Shown here: in pieces, positions 13,201 to 25,533 of the stretch
Position numbering within the stretch: position 1 is the first letter of the stretch
Layout: every line of letters begins with the position of its first letter
NCBI GenBank assembly: GCA_954871525.1
Contig: OX940863.1
Location: 7,540,001 to 7,604,000, forward strand
Source: Parietaria judaica
Taxonomy: Eukaryota; Streptophyta; Magnoliopsida; Rosales; Urticaceae
Direction of reading: 5' to 3'
Length of the DNA stretch: 64,000 nt
Notes under the pieces: generated by a model
Database searches by the model: none
Told to the model about the DNA's origin: nothing
Seen by the model: the letters and a program-made list of their open reading frames with translations, nothing else
Made by a program: the position numbers and the translations under genes

Positions 13201-16200
13201 GATTAAATTGTTGACGAGAAATGCCATAGGAAATGCTATAGCATTTCCTATAGCATTTCTTTATTTTACATTTTTTACAACCTTAAATTTTGAACCAATT
13301 GAAAAAATATTGATTTTAAAGCTTATACATTGGAATTTTAATATAACAAGAGTTCTCATGCAAAAATATGAAAGGATTAAATTGTTGACGAGAAATGCCA
13401 TAGGAAATGCTATAGCATTTCACATAGCATTTCTTTATTTTACATTTTTTACAACCTTAAATTTCGAACCAATTGAAAAAATAATGATTTTAAAGCTTAT
13501 ACATTGGAATTTGAATATAACATGAGTTCTCATGCAAAAATATGAAAGGATTAAATTGTTGACGAGAAATGCCATAGGAAATGCTATAGCATTTCACATA
13601 GCATTTCTTTATTTTACATTTTTTACAACCTTAAATTTCGAACCAATTGAAAAAATAATGATTTTCAAGCTTATACATTGGAATTTGAATATAACAAGAG
13701 TTATCATGAAAATATATGCAAGGATTAAATTGTTGACGAGAAATGCCATAGGAAATGCTATAGCATTTCCTATAGCATTTCTTTATTTTACATTTTTTAC
13801 AACCTTAAATTTCGAACCAATTGAAAAAATAATGATTTTAGGGCTTATACATTGTAATTTGAATATAAATAGAGTTCTCATGCAAAAATATGCAAGGATT
13901 AAATTGTTGACGAGAAATGCCATAGGAAATGCTATAGCATTTCCTATAGCATTTCTTTATTTTACATTTTTTAAAACCTTAAATTTCGAACCAATTGAAA
14001 AAATAAGTATTTTAGGGCTTATACATTGGAATTTGAATATAACAATAGTTCTCATGCAAAAATATGCAAGGATTAAATTGTTGACGAGAAATGCCATAGG
14101 AAATGCTATAGCATTTCCTATAGCATTTCTTTATTTTACATTTTTTACAACCTTAAATTTTGAACCAATTGAAAAAATATTGATTTTAAAGCTTATACAT
14201 TGGAATTTGAATATAAAAATAGTTATCATGCAAAAATATGCAAGGATTAAATTGTTGACGAGAAATGCCATAGGAAATGCTATAGCATTTCCTATAGCAT
14301 TTCTTTATTTTACATTTTCTACAACCTTAAATTTTGAACCAATTGAAAAAATATTGATTTAAAAGCTTATACATTGGAATTTTAATATAACAAGAGTTCT
14401 CATGCAAAAATATGAAAGGATTAAATTGTTGACAAGAAATGCCATAGGAAATGCTATAGCATTTCACATAGCATTTCTTTATTTTACATTTTTTACAACC
14501 TTAAATTTCGAACCAATTGAAAAAATAATGATTTTCAAGCTTATACATTGGAATTTGAATATAACAAGAGTTCTCATGAAAATATATGCAAGGATTAAAT
14601 TGTTGACGAGAAATGCCACAGGAAATGCTATAGCATTTCTTATAGCATTTCTTTATTTTACATTTTTTACAACCTTAAATTTCGAACCAATTGAAAAAAT
14701 AATGATTTTAGGGCTTATACATTGTATTTTGAATATAAATAGAGTTCTCATGCAAAAATATGCAAGGATTAAATTGTTGACGAGAAATGCCATAGGAAAT
14801 GCTATAGCATTTCCTATAGCATTTCTTTATTTTACATTTTTTACAACCTTAAATTTCGAACCAATTGAAAAAATAATGATTTTAGGGCTTATACATTGGA
14901 ATTTGAATATTACAAGCGTTCTCATGCAAAAATATGCAAGGATTAAATTGTTGACGAGAAATGCCATAGGAAATGCTATAGCATTTCCTATAGCATTTCT
15001 TTATTTTACATTTTTTACAACCTTAAATTTTGAACCAATTGAAAAAATATTGATTTTAAAGCTTATACATTGGAATTTTAATATAACAAGAGTTCTCATG
15101 CAAAAATATGAAAGGATTAAATTGTTGACGAGAAATGCCATAGGAAATGCTATAGCATTTCACATAGCATTTCTTTATTTTACATTTTTTACAACCTTAA
15201 ATTTCGAACCAATTGAAAAAATAATGATTTTAAAGCTTATACATTGGAATTTGAATATAACATGAGTTCTCATGCAAAAATATGAAAGGATTAAATTGTT
15301 GACGAGAAATGCCATAGGAAATGCTATAGCATTTCACATAGCATTTCTTTATTTTACATTTTTTACAACCTTAAATTTCGAACCAATTGAAAAAATAATG
15401 ATTTTCAAGCTTATACATTGGAATTTGAATATAACAAGAGTTCTCATGAAAATATATGCAAGGATTAAATTGTTGACGAGAAATGCCATAGGAAATGCTA
15501 TAGCATTTCCTATAGCATTTCTTTATTTTACATTTTTTACAACCTTAAATTTCGAACCAATTGAAAAAATAATGATTTTAGGGCTTATACATTGTAATTT
15601 GAATATAAATAGAGTTCTCATGCAAAAATATGCAAGGATTAAATTGTTGACGAGAAATGCCATAGGAAATGCTATAGCATTTCCTATAGCATTTCTTTAT
15701 TTTACATTTTTTAAAACCTTAAATTTCGAACCAATTGAAAAAATAAGTATTTTAGGGCTTATACATTGGAATTTGAATATAACAATAGTTCTCATGCAAA
15801 AATATGCAAGGATTAAATTGTTGACGAGAAATGCCATAGGAAATGCTATAGCATTTCCTATAGCATTTCTTTATTTTACATTTTTTACAACCTTAAATTT
15901 TGAACCAATTGAAAAAATATTGATTTTAAAGCTTATACATTGGAATTTGAATATAAAAATAGTTATCATGCAAAAATATGCAAGGATTAAATTGTTGACG
16001 AGAAATGCCATAGGAAATGCTATAGCATTTCCTATAGCATTTCTTTATTTTACATTTTCTACAACCTTAAATTTTGAACCAATTGAAAAAATATTGATTT
16101 AAAAGCTTATACATTGGAATTTTAATATAACAAGAGTTCTCATGCAAAAATATGAAAGGATTAAATTGTTGACAAGAAATGCCATAGGAAATGCTATAGC

Positions 16201-17881
16201 ATTTCACATAGCATTTCTTTATTTTACATTTTTTACAACCTTAAATTTCGAACCAATTGAAAAAATAATGATTTTCAAGCTTATACATTGGAATTTGAAT
16301 ATAACAAGAGTTCTCATGAAAATATATGCAAGGATTAAATTGTTGACGAGAAATGCCACAGGAAATGCTATAGCATTTCTTATAGCATTTCTTTATTTTA
16401 CATTTTTTACAACCTTAAATTTCGAACCAATTGAAAAAATAATGATTTTAGGGCTTATACATTGTATTTTGAATATAAATAGAGTTCTCATGCAAAAATA
16501 TGCAAGGATTAAATTGTTGACGAGAAATGCCATAGGAAATGCTATAGCATTTCCTATAGCATTTCTTTATTTTACATTTTTTACAACCTTAAATTTCGAA
16601 CCAATTGAAAAAATAATGATTTTAGGGCTTATACATTGGAATTTGAATATTACAAGCGTTCTCATGCAAAAATATGCAAGGATTAAATTGTTGACGAGAA
16701 ATGCCATAGGAAATGCTATAGCATTTCCTATAGCATTTCTTTATTTTACATTTTTTACAACCTTAAATTTTGAACCAATTGAAAAAATATTGATTTTAAA
16801 GCTTATACATTGGAATTTTAATATAACAAGAGTTCTCATGCAAAAATATGAAAGGATTAAATTGTTGACGAGAAATGCCATAGGAAATGCTATAGCATTT
16901 CACATAGCATTTCTTTATTTTACATTTTTTACAACCTTAAATTTCGAACCAATTGAAAAAATAATGATTTTAAAGCTTATACATTGGAATTTGAATATAA
17001 CATGAGTTCTCATGCAAAAATATGAAAGGATTAAATTGTTGACGAGAAATGCCATAGGAAATGCTATAGCATTTCACATAGCATTTCTTTATTTTACATT
17101 TTTTACAACCTTAAATTTCGAACCAATTGAAAAAATAATGATTTTCAAGCTTATACATTGGAATTTGAATATAACAAGAGTTCTCATGAAAATATATGCA
17201 AGGATTAAATTGTTGACGAGAAATGCCATAGGAAATGCTATAGCATTTCCTATAGCATTTCTTTATTTTACATTTTTTACAACCTTAAATTTCGAACCAA
17301 TTGAAAAAATAATGATTTTAGGGCTTATACATTGTAATTTGAATATAAATAGAGTTCTCATGCAAAAATATGCAAGGATTAAATTGTTGACGAGAAATGC
17401 CATAGGAAATGCTATATCATTTCCTATAGCATTTCTTTATTTTACATTTTTTACAACCTTAAATTTCGAACCAATTGAAAAAATAAGTATTTTAGGGCTT
17501 ATACATTGGAATTTGAATATAACAATAGTTCTCATGCAAAAATATGCAAGGATTAAATTGTTGACGAGAAATGCCATAGGAAATGCTATAGCATTTCCTA
17601 TAGCATTTCTTTATTTTACATTTTTTACAACCTTAAATTTTGAACCAATTGAAAAAATATTGATTTTAAAGCTTATACATTGGAATTTGAATATAAAAAT
17701 AGTTATCATGCAAAAATATGCAAGGATTAAATTGTTGACGAGAAATGCCATAGGAAATGCTATAGCATTTCCTATAGCATTTCTTTATTTTACATTTTCT
17801 ACAACCTTAAATTTTGAACCAATTGAAAAAATATTGATTTAAAAGCTTATACATTGGAATTTTAATATAACAAGAGTTCTC
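10238..17881. repeat. Higher-order repeat A, 1740-bp 10-mer (two 870-bp 5-mers)
   Basis: Ten distinguishable monomers repeat in the same order. Unit starts are at 12674, 14402, 16142 and 17882, giving lengths of 1728, 1740 and 1740 bp. The short unit lacks 12 bp at about 12910, where one copy of an internal 12-bp duplication is lost. The preceding unit, 10238-12673, is 2436 bp, exactly 14 monomers: the same elements with four extra. Each 10-mer is two related 5-mers of 870 bp. One half ends with a monomer in which TAACATGAG replaces TAACAAGAG; the other half ends with a monomer bearing TTTTCTACAACC and GATTTAAAAG. Adjacent units differ at only a few sites, which indicates recent amplification. 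Confidence 0.9.
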
Positions 17882-20800
17882 ATGCAAAAATATGAAAGGA
17901 TTAAATTGTTGACGAGAAATGCCATAGGAAATGCTATAGCATTTCACATAGCATTTCTTTATTTTACATTTTTTACAACCTTAAATTTCGAACCAATTGA
18001 AAAAATAATGATTTTCAAGCTTATACATTGGAATTTGAATATAACAAGAGTTCTCATGAAAATATATGCAAGGATTAAATTGTTGACGAGAAATGCCATA
18101 GGAAATGCTATAGCATTTCCTATAGCATTTCTTTATTTTACATTTTTTACAACCTTAAATTTCGAACCAATTGAAAAAATAATGATTTTAGGGCTTATAC
18201 ATTGTAATTTGAATATAAATAGAGTTCTCATGCAAAAATATGCAAGGATTAAATTGTTGACGAGAAATGCCATAGGAAATGCTATAGCATTTCCTATAGC
18301 ATTTCTTTATTTTACATTTTTTACAACCTTAAATTTCGAACCAATTGCAAAAATAAGTATTTTAGGGCTTATACATTGGAATTTGAATATAACAATAGTT
18401 CTCATGCAAAAATATGCAAGGATTAAATTGTTGACGAGAAATGCCATAGGAAATGCTATAGCATTTCACATAGCATTTCTTTATTTTACATTTTTTACAA
18501 CCTTAAATTTCGAACCAATTGAAAAAATAATGATTTTCAAGCTTATACATTGGAATTTGAATATAACAAGAGTTCTCATGAAAATATATGCAAGGATTAA
18601 ATTGTTGACGAGAAATGCCATAGGAAATGCTATAGCATTTCCTATAGCATTTCTTTATTTTACATTTTTTACAACCTTAAATTTCGAACCAATTGAAAAA
18701 ATAATGATTTTCAAGCTTATACATTGGAATTTGAATATAACAAGTGTTCTCATGCAAAAATATGAAAGGATTAAATTGTTGACGAGAAATGCCATAGGAA
18801 ATGCTATAGCATTTCACATAGCATTTCTTTATTTTACATTTTTTACAACCTTAAATTTCGAACCAATTGAAAAAATAATGATTTTCAAGCTTATACATTG
18901 GAATTTGAATATAACAAGAGTTCTCATGAAAATATATGCAAGGATTAAATTGTTGACGAGAAATGCCATAGGAAATGCTATAGCATTTCCTATAGCATTT
19001 CTTTATTTTACATTTTTTTAAACCTTAAATTTCGAACCAATTGAAAAAATAATGATTTTAGGGCTTATACATTGTAATTTGAATATAAATAGAGTTCTCA
19101 TGCAAAAATATGCAAGGATTAAATTGTTGACGAGAAATGCAATAGGAAATGCTATAGCATTTCTTATAGCATTTCTTTATTTTACATTTTTTACAACCTT
19201 AAATTTCGAACCAATTGAAAAAATAATGATTTTACGGCTTATACATTGTAATTTGAATATAAATAGCGTTCTCATGCAAAAATATGCAAGGATTAAATTG
19301 TTGACGAGAAATGCCATAGGAAATGCTATAGCATTTCCTATAGCATTTCTTTATTTTACATTTTTTACAATCTTAAATTTCGAACCAATTGAAAAAATAA
19401 GTATTTTAGGGCTTATACATTGGAATTTGAATATAAAAATAGTTATCATGCAAAAATATGCAAGGATTAAATTGTTGACGAGAAATGCCATAGGAAATGC
19501 TATAGCATTTCCTATAGCATTTCTTTATTTTACATTTTCTACAACCTTAAATTTTGAACCAATTGAAAAAATATTGATTTAAAAGCTTATACATTGGAAT
19601 TTTAATATAACAAGAGTTATCATGCAAAAATATGAAAGGATTAAATTGTTGACGAGAAATGCCATAGGAAATGCTATAGCATTTCACATAGCATTTCTTT
19701 ATTTTACATTTTTTACAACCTTAAATTTCGAACCAATTGAAAAAATAATGATTTTCAAGCTTATACATTGGAATTTGAATATAACAAGAGTTCTCATGAA
19801 AATATATGCAAGGATTAAATTGTTGACGAGAAATGCCATAGGAAATGCTATAGCATTTCCTATAGCATTTCTTTATTTTACATTTTTTACAACCTTAAAT
19901 TTCGAACCAATTGAAAAAATAATGATTTTAGGGCTTATACATTGTAATTTGAATATAAATAGAGTTCTCATGCAAAAATATGCAAGGATTAAATTGTTGA
20001 CGAGAAATGCCATAGGAAATGCTATAGCATTTCCTATAGCATTTCTTTATTTTACATTTTTTACAACCTTAAATTTCGAACCAATTGCAAAAATAAGTAT
20101 TTTAGGGCTTATACATTGGAATTTGAATATAACAATAGTTCTCATGCAAAAATATGCAAGGATTAAATTGTTGACGAGAAATGCCATAGGAAATGCTATA
20201 GCATTTCACATAGCATTTCTTTATTTTACATTTTTTACAACCTTAAATTTCGAACCAATTGAAAAAATAATGATTTTCAAGCTTATACATTGGAATTTGA
20301 ATATAACAAGAGTTCTCATGAAAATATATGCAAGGATTAAATTGTTGACGAGAAATGCCATAGGAAATGCTATAGCATTTCCTATAGCATTTCTTTATTT
20401 TACATTTTTTACAACCTTAAATTTCGAACCAATTGAAAAAATAATGATTTTCAAGCTTATACATTGGAATTTGAATATAACAAGTGTTCTCATGCAAAAA
20501 TATGAAAGGATTAAATTGTTGACGAGAAATGCCATAGGAAATGCTATAGCATTTCACATAGCATTTCTTTATTTTACATTTTTTACAACCTTAAATTTCG
20601 AACCAATTGAAAAAATAATGATTTTCAAGCTTATACATTGGAATTTGAATATAACAAGAGTTCTCATGAAAATATATGCAAGGATTAAATTGTTGACGAG
20701 AAATGCCATAGGAAATGCTATAGCATTTCCTATAGCATTTCTTTATTTTACATTTTTTTAAACCATAAATTTCGAACCAATTGAAAAAATAATGATTTTA

Positions 20801-23100
20801 GGGCTTATACATTGTAATTTGAATATAAATAGAGTTCTCATGCAAAAATATGCAAGGATTAAATTGTTGACGAGAAATGCAATAGGAAATGCTATAGCAT
20901 TTCTTATAGCATTTCTTTATTTTACATTTTTTACAACCTTAAATTTCGAACCAATTGAAAAAATAATGATTTTACGGCTTATACATTGTAATTTGAATAT
21001 AAATAGCGTTCTCATGCAAAAATATGCAAGGATTAAATTGTTGACGAGAAATGCCATAGGAAATGCTATAGCATTTCCTATAGCATTTCTTTATTTTACA
21101 TTTTTTACAATCTTAAATTTCGAACCAATTGAAAAAATAAGTATTTTAGGGCTTATACATTGGAATTTGAATATAAAAATAGTTATCATGCAAAAATATG
21201 CAAGGATTAAATTGTTGACGAGAAATGCCATAGGAAATGCTATAGCATTTCCTATAGCATTTCTTTATTTTACATTTTCTACAACCTTAAATTTTGAACC
21301 AATTGAAAAAATATTGATTTAAAATCTTATACATTGGAATTTTAATATAACAAGAGTTCTCATGCAAAAGTATGAAAGGATTAAATTGTTGACGAGAAAT
21401 GCCATAGGAAATGCTATAGCATTTCACATAGCATTTCTTTATTTTACATTTTTTACAACCTTAAATTTCGAACCAATTGAAAAAATAATGATTTTCAAGC
21501 TTATACATTGGAATTTGAATATAACAAGAGTTCTCATGAAAATATATGCAAGGATTAAATTGTTGACGAGAAATGCCATAGGAAATGCTATAGCATTTCC
21601 TATAGCATTTCTTTATTTTACATTTTTTACAACCTTAAATTTCGAACCAATTGAAAAAATAATGATTTTAGGGCTTATACATTGTAATTTGAATATAAAT
21701 AGAGTTCTCATGCAAAAATATGCAAGGATTAAATTGTTCACGAGAAATGCCATAGGAAATGCTATAGCATTTCCTATAGCATTTCTTTATTTTACATTTT
21801 TTACAACCTTAAATTTCGAACCAATTGAAAAAATAAGTATTTTAGGGATTATACATTGGAATTTGAATATAACAATAGTTCTCATGCAAAAATATGCAAG
21901 GATTAAATTGTTGACGAGAAATGCCATAGGAAACGCTATAGCATTTCACATAGCATTTCTTTATTTTACATTTTTTACAACCTTAAATTTCGAACCAATT
22001 GAAAAAATAATGATTTTCAAGCTTATACATTGGAATTTGAATATAACAAGAGTTCTCATGCAAAAATATGAAAGGATTAAATTGTTGACGAGAAATGCCA
22101 TAGGAAATGCTATAGCATTTCACATAGCATTTCTTTATTTTACATTTTTTACAACCTTAAATTTCGAACCAATTGAAAAAATAATGATTTTCAAGCTTAT
22201 ACATTGGAATTTGAATATAACAAGAGTTCTCATGAAAATATATGCAAGGATTAAATTGTTGACGAGAAATGCCATAGGAAATGCTATAGCATTTCCTATA
22301 GCATTTCTTTATTTTACATTTTTTACAACCTTAAATTTTGAACCAATTGAAAAAATAATGATTTTCAAGCTTATACATTGGAATGTGAATATAACAAGAG
22401 TTCTCATGCAAAAATATGAAAGGATTTAATTGTTGACGAGAAATTCCATAGGAAATGCTATAGCATTTCACATAGCATTTTTTTATTTTACATTTTTTAC
22501 AACCTTAAATTTCGAACCAATTGAAAAAATAATGATTTTCAAGCTTATACATTGGAATTTGAATATAACAAGAGTTCTCATGAAAATATATGCAAGGATT
22601 AAATTGTTGACGAGAAATGCCATAGGAAATGCTATAGCATTTCCTATAGCATTTCTTTATTTTACATTTTTTTAAACCTTAAATTTCGAACCAATTGAAA
22701 AAATAATGATTTTAGGGCTTATACATTGTAATTTGAATATAAATAGAGTTCTCATGCAAAAATATGCAAGGATTAAATTGTTGACAAGAAATGCCATAGA
22801 AAATGCTATAGCATTTCTTATAGCATTTCTTTATTTTACATTTTTTACAACCTTAAATTTCGAACCAATTGAAAAAATAATGATTTTAGGGCTTATACAT
22901 TGTAATTTGAATATAAATAGAGTTCTCATGCAAAAATATGCAAGGATTAAATTGTTGACGAGAAATGCCATAGGAAATGCTATAGCATTTCCTATAGCAT
23001 TTCTTTATTTTACATTTTTTACAACCTTAAATTTCGAACCAATTGAAAAAATAAGTATTTTAGGGCTTATACATTGGAATTTGAATATAACAAGAGTTCT
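17882..23100. repeat. Higher-order repeat B, a different 1740-bp 10-mer
   Basis: Units 17882-19621 and 19622-21361 are each 1740 bp and nearly identical. By eye they differ at positions such as 17879/19619 (C/A) and 19025/20765 (T/A). The order of monomer types differs from HOR A. Shared private marks include ACCAATTGCAAAAATAAG, ACATTTTTTTAAACC and TTTTACGGC. A third copy follows from 21362 with one additional monomer and more changes, including an early in-frame stop at about 22427 from GGATTTAATTG. It loses the pattern near 23100. Confidence 0.88.
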
Positions 23101-24731
23101 CATGCAAAAAATATGCAAGGATTAAATTGTTGACGAGAAATGTCATAGGAAATGCTATAGCATTTCCTATAGCATTTCTTTATTTTACATTTTTTACAAC
23201 CTTAAATTTTGAACCAATTGAAAAAATAATGATTTTAAAGCTTATACATTGGAATTTGAATATAACAAGAGTTCTCATGCAAAAATATGCAAGGATTAAA
23301 TTGTTGACGAGAAATGCAATACGAAATGCTATAGCATTTCCTATAGCATTTCTTTATTTTACATTTTTTACAACCTTAAATTTCGAACCAATTGAAAAAA
23401 TAATGATTTTAAAGGTTATACATTGGAATTTGAATATAACAAGAGTTCTCATGCAAAAATATGCAAGGATTAAATTGTTGACGAGAAATGCCATAGGAAA
23501 TGCTATAGCATTTCCTATAGCATTTCTTTATTTTACATTTTTTACAACCTTAAATTTCGAACCATTTGAAAAAATAATTATTTTAGGGCTTATACATTGG
23601 AATTTTAATATAACAAGAGTTCTCATGCAAAAATATGCAAGGATTAAATTGTTGACGAGAAATGCCATAGGAAATGCTATAGCATTTCCTATAGCATTTC
23701 TTTATTTTACATTTTTTACAACCTTAAATTTTGAACCAATTGAAAAAATATTGATTTTAAAGCTTATACATTGGAATTTGAATATAACAAGAGTCCTCAT
23801 GCAAAAATATGAAAGGATTAAATTGTTGACGAGAAATGCCATAGGAAATGCTATAGCATTTCACATAGCGTTTCTTTATTTTACATTTTTTTCAACCTTA
23901 AATTTCGAACCAATTGAAAAAATTATGATTTTAAAGCTTATACATTGGAATTTGAATATAACAAGAGTTCTCATGCAAAAATATGAAAGGATTAAATTGT
24001 TGACGAGAAATGCCATAGGAAATGCTATAGCATTTCACATAGCATTTCTTTATTTTACATTTTTTACAACCTTAAATTTCGAACCAATTGAAAAAATAAT
24101 GATTTTCAAGCTTATACATTGGAATTTGAATATAACAAGAGTTATCATGAAAATATATGCAAGGATTAAATTGTTGACGAGAAATGCCATAGGAAATGCT
24201 ATAGCATTTCCTATAGCATTTCTTTATTTTACATTTTTTACAACCTTAAATTTCGAACCAATTGAAAAAATAATGATTTTAGGGCTTATACATTGTAATT
24301 TGAATATAAATATAGTTCTCATGCAAAAATATGCAAGGATTAAATTGTTGACGAGAAATGCCATAGGAAATGCTATAGCATTTCCTATAGCATTTCTTTA
24401 TTTTACATTTTTTTACAACCTTAAATTTCGAACCAATTGAAAAAATAAGTATTTTAGGGCTTATACATTGGAATTTGAATATAACAATAGTTCTCATGCA
24501 AAAATATGCAAGGATTAAATTGTTGACGAGAAATGCCATAGGAAATGCTATAGCATTTCCTATAGCATTTCTTTATTTTACATTTCTTACAACCTTAAAT
24601 TTTGAACCAATTGAAAAAATATTGATTTTAAAGCTTATATATTGGAATTTTAATATAACAAGAGTTCTCATGCAAAAATATGAAAGGATTAAATTGTTGA
24701 CGAGAAATGCTATAGGAAATGCTATAGCATT
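23101..24731. repeat. Mixed satellite monomers up to the insertion point
   Basis: A run of about nine monomers of mixed type. It includes a one-base insertion in the A run at about 23104-23110 that shifts the otherwise continuous reading frame, and another extra T near 24408-24415. Types resemble those at 6.3-7.4 kb more than HOR A or B. The last monomer starts at 24635 and is cut after 97 bases by the retrotransposon. Confidence 0.8.
24727..24731. repeat. Target-site duplication, left copy (GCATT)
   Basis: GCATT immediately precedes the TG that begins the LTR, and the same five bases follow the terminal CA on the right. Five bp is the usual duplication length for Ty3/gypsy integration. The target lies inside the satellite palindrome. 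Confidence 0.93.
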
Positions 24732-25211
24732 TGTAGCACCCGCTACCTCATTTAGTTTAAAACACTTTTACTTTCCAAAAAGTGGACAAAATTTAAACTT
24801 TTAAATTTCTGTTATGTAATATAGTTTTGTACATACACGAAATTACTTTATAACGACCGTGTTACTTTGTCCCATGTACATATGGACATCAAAACTATAT
24901 ATATACAATTCAAAATAGGCCCATTAGGTCAAAAGGTTCCATATACATATGCTTTACGGTGTGCGAGAGTGCTCATCCAAACGCCAAGATGACTAGTCAT
25001 GTCTAGATGCACCCTCACCTATATCACAAGAACTACGTGAGCTAAAGCTCAGTAAACCAGAACCGTATACATATAGATATACTTAAACATACCATAAACT
25101 CTTATTCTTATAGTACCAATATATTATAAAATATTACGCGCGTTATTATGTGTTCAAAGAAGGTTAATCGTCTAGGCCTATTAGTAAGCTTCCACGTGTC
25201 CCATCGAACCT

Positions 25212-25533
25212 TGGCCACATACAAATATCTCAATCATACACATGAGACATCGTAACTCCCCAATCCTAGAAGTTACAATAGGTTCGAAAACATCTTATGG
25301 GACCAATCCTATCCCACAAGATGTGTTAGTCCCCCAGTCCTAGGGACTAACAAAGGCCACGTGTGAGCAAACTATCGGACTCTGGCCAAATATAAGTATC
25401 TCAATCATACACATGAGACACCGTAGTTCCCCAATCCTAGGAACTACAATAAGTCCGAGAAAGTCCTATGGCACAAACAATATCCCATAAGACATATTAA
25501 TCCCCCAATCCTAGGGACTAATATAGGCCACCA
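25212..25533. repeat. Tandem duplication inside the 3' LTR, period about 170 bp
   Basis: Two diverged copies start with TGGCC at 25212 and 25382. Both contain CTCAATCATACACATGAGAC followed by a hairpin with loop CCAATCCTA, and later a second hairpin before AGGCCAC. The twin LTR has the same pair at about 32520-32841. Similar spacing of the landmarks within each copy supports a duplication rather than chance. Confidence 0.8.
25252..25524. promoter_or_regulatory. Cluster of LTR hairpins with a shared loop (3' LTR copy)
   Basis: Five clear inverted repeats with nine-base loops. 25252-25276: stem GTAACTCC with GAAGTTAC. 25291-25323: 12-bp stem with one mismatch. 25325-25351: GTTAGTCCC with GGGACTAAC. 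25423-25447: GTAGTTCC with GGAACTAC. 25494-25524: ATATTAATCCC with GGGACTAATAT, one mismatch. The loop is CCAATCCTA in four and CCAGTCCTA in one. Stem sequences differ between hairpins while pairing is mostly kept. Function is unknown: RNA structure in the transcript, or a symmetric protein site in U3, are both possible. Confidence 0.7.

Larger units (their letters stand above)
1..24731. repeat. Satellite array, 174-bp monomer (left arm)
   Basis: Uninterrupted head-to-tail tandem repeat. The landmark TTATACATTGGAATTTGAAT recurs every 174 bases (for example at 1, 175 and 349). Each monomer then runs through a short A-rich stretch, TTGTTGACGAGAAATGCC, a palindromic block around GCTATAGCATTTCC, a T-rich stretch, and TTTCGAACCAATTGAAAAAA. 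All monomers I inspected have the same orientation. Diagnostic variants alternate: the palindrome is followed by CCTATAGC, CACATAGC or CTTATAGC, the monomer end is TTTTAGGGC or TTTTAAAGC, and some monomers carry ATGAAAATATATGC. A monomer length close to a nucleosome repeat is typical of plant centromeric satellites, but centromere identity is inferred, not shown. The array is AT-rich, with no gene, no RNA gene and no other mobile element seen in it. Confidence 0.97.

Noticed and set aside
1..24731. CRISPR array
   Set aside because: Repeats are 174 bp and contiguous with no unique spacers, and the context is a plant genome.
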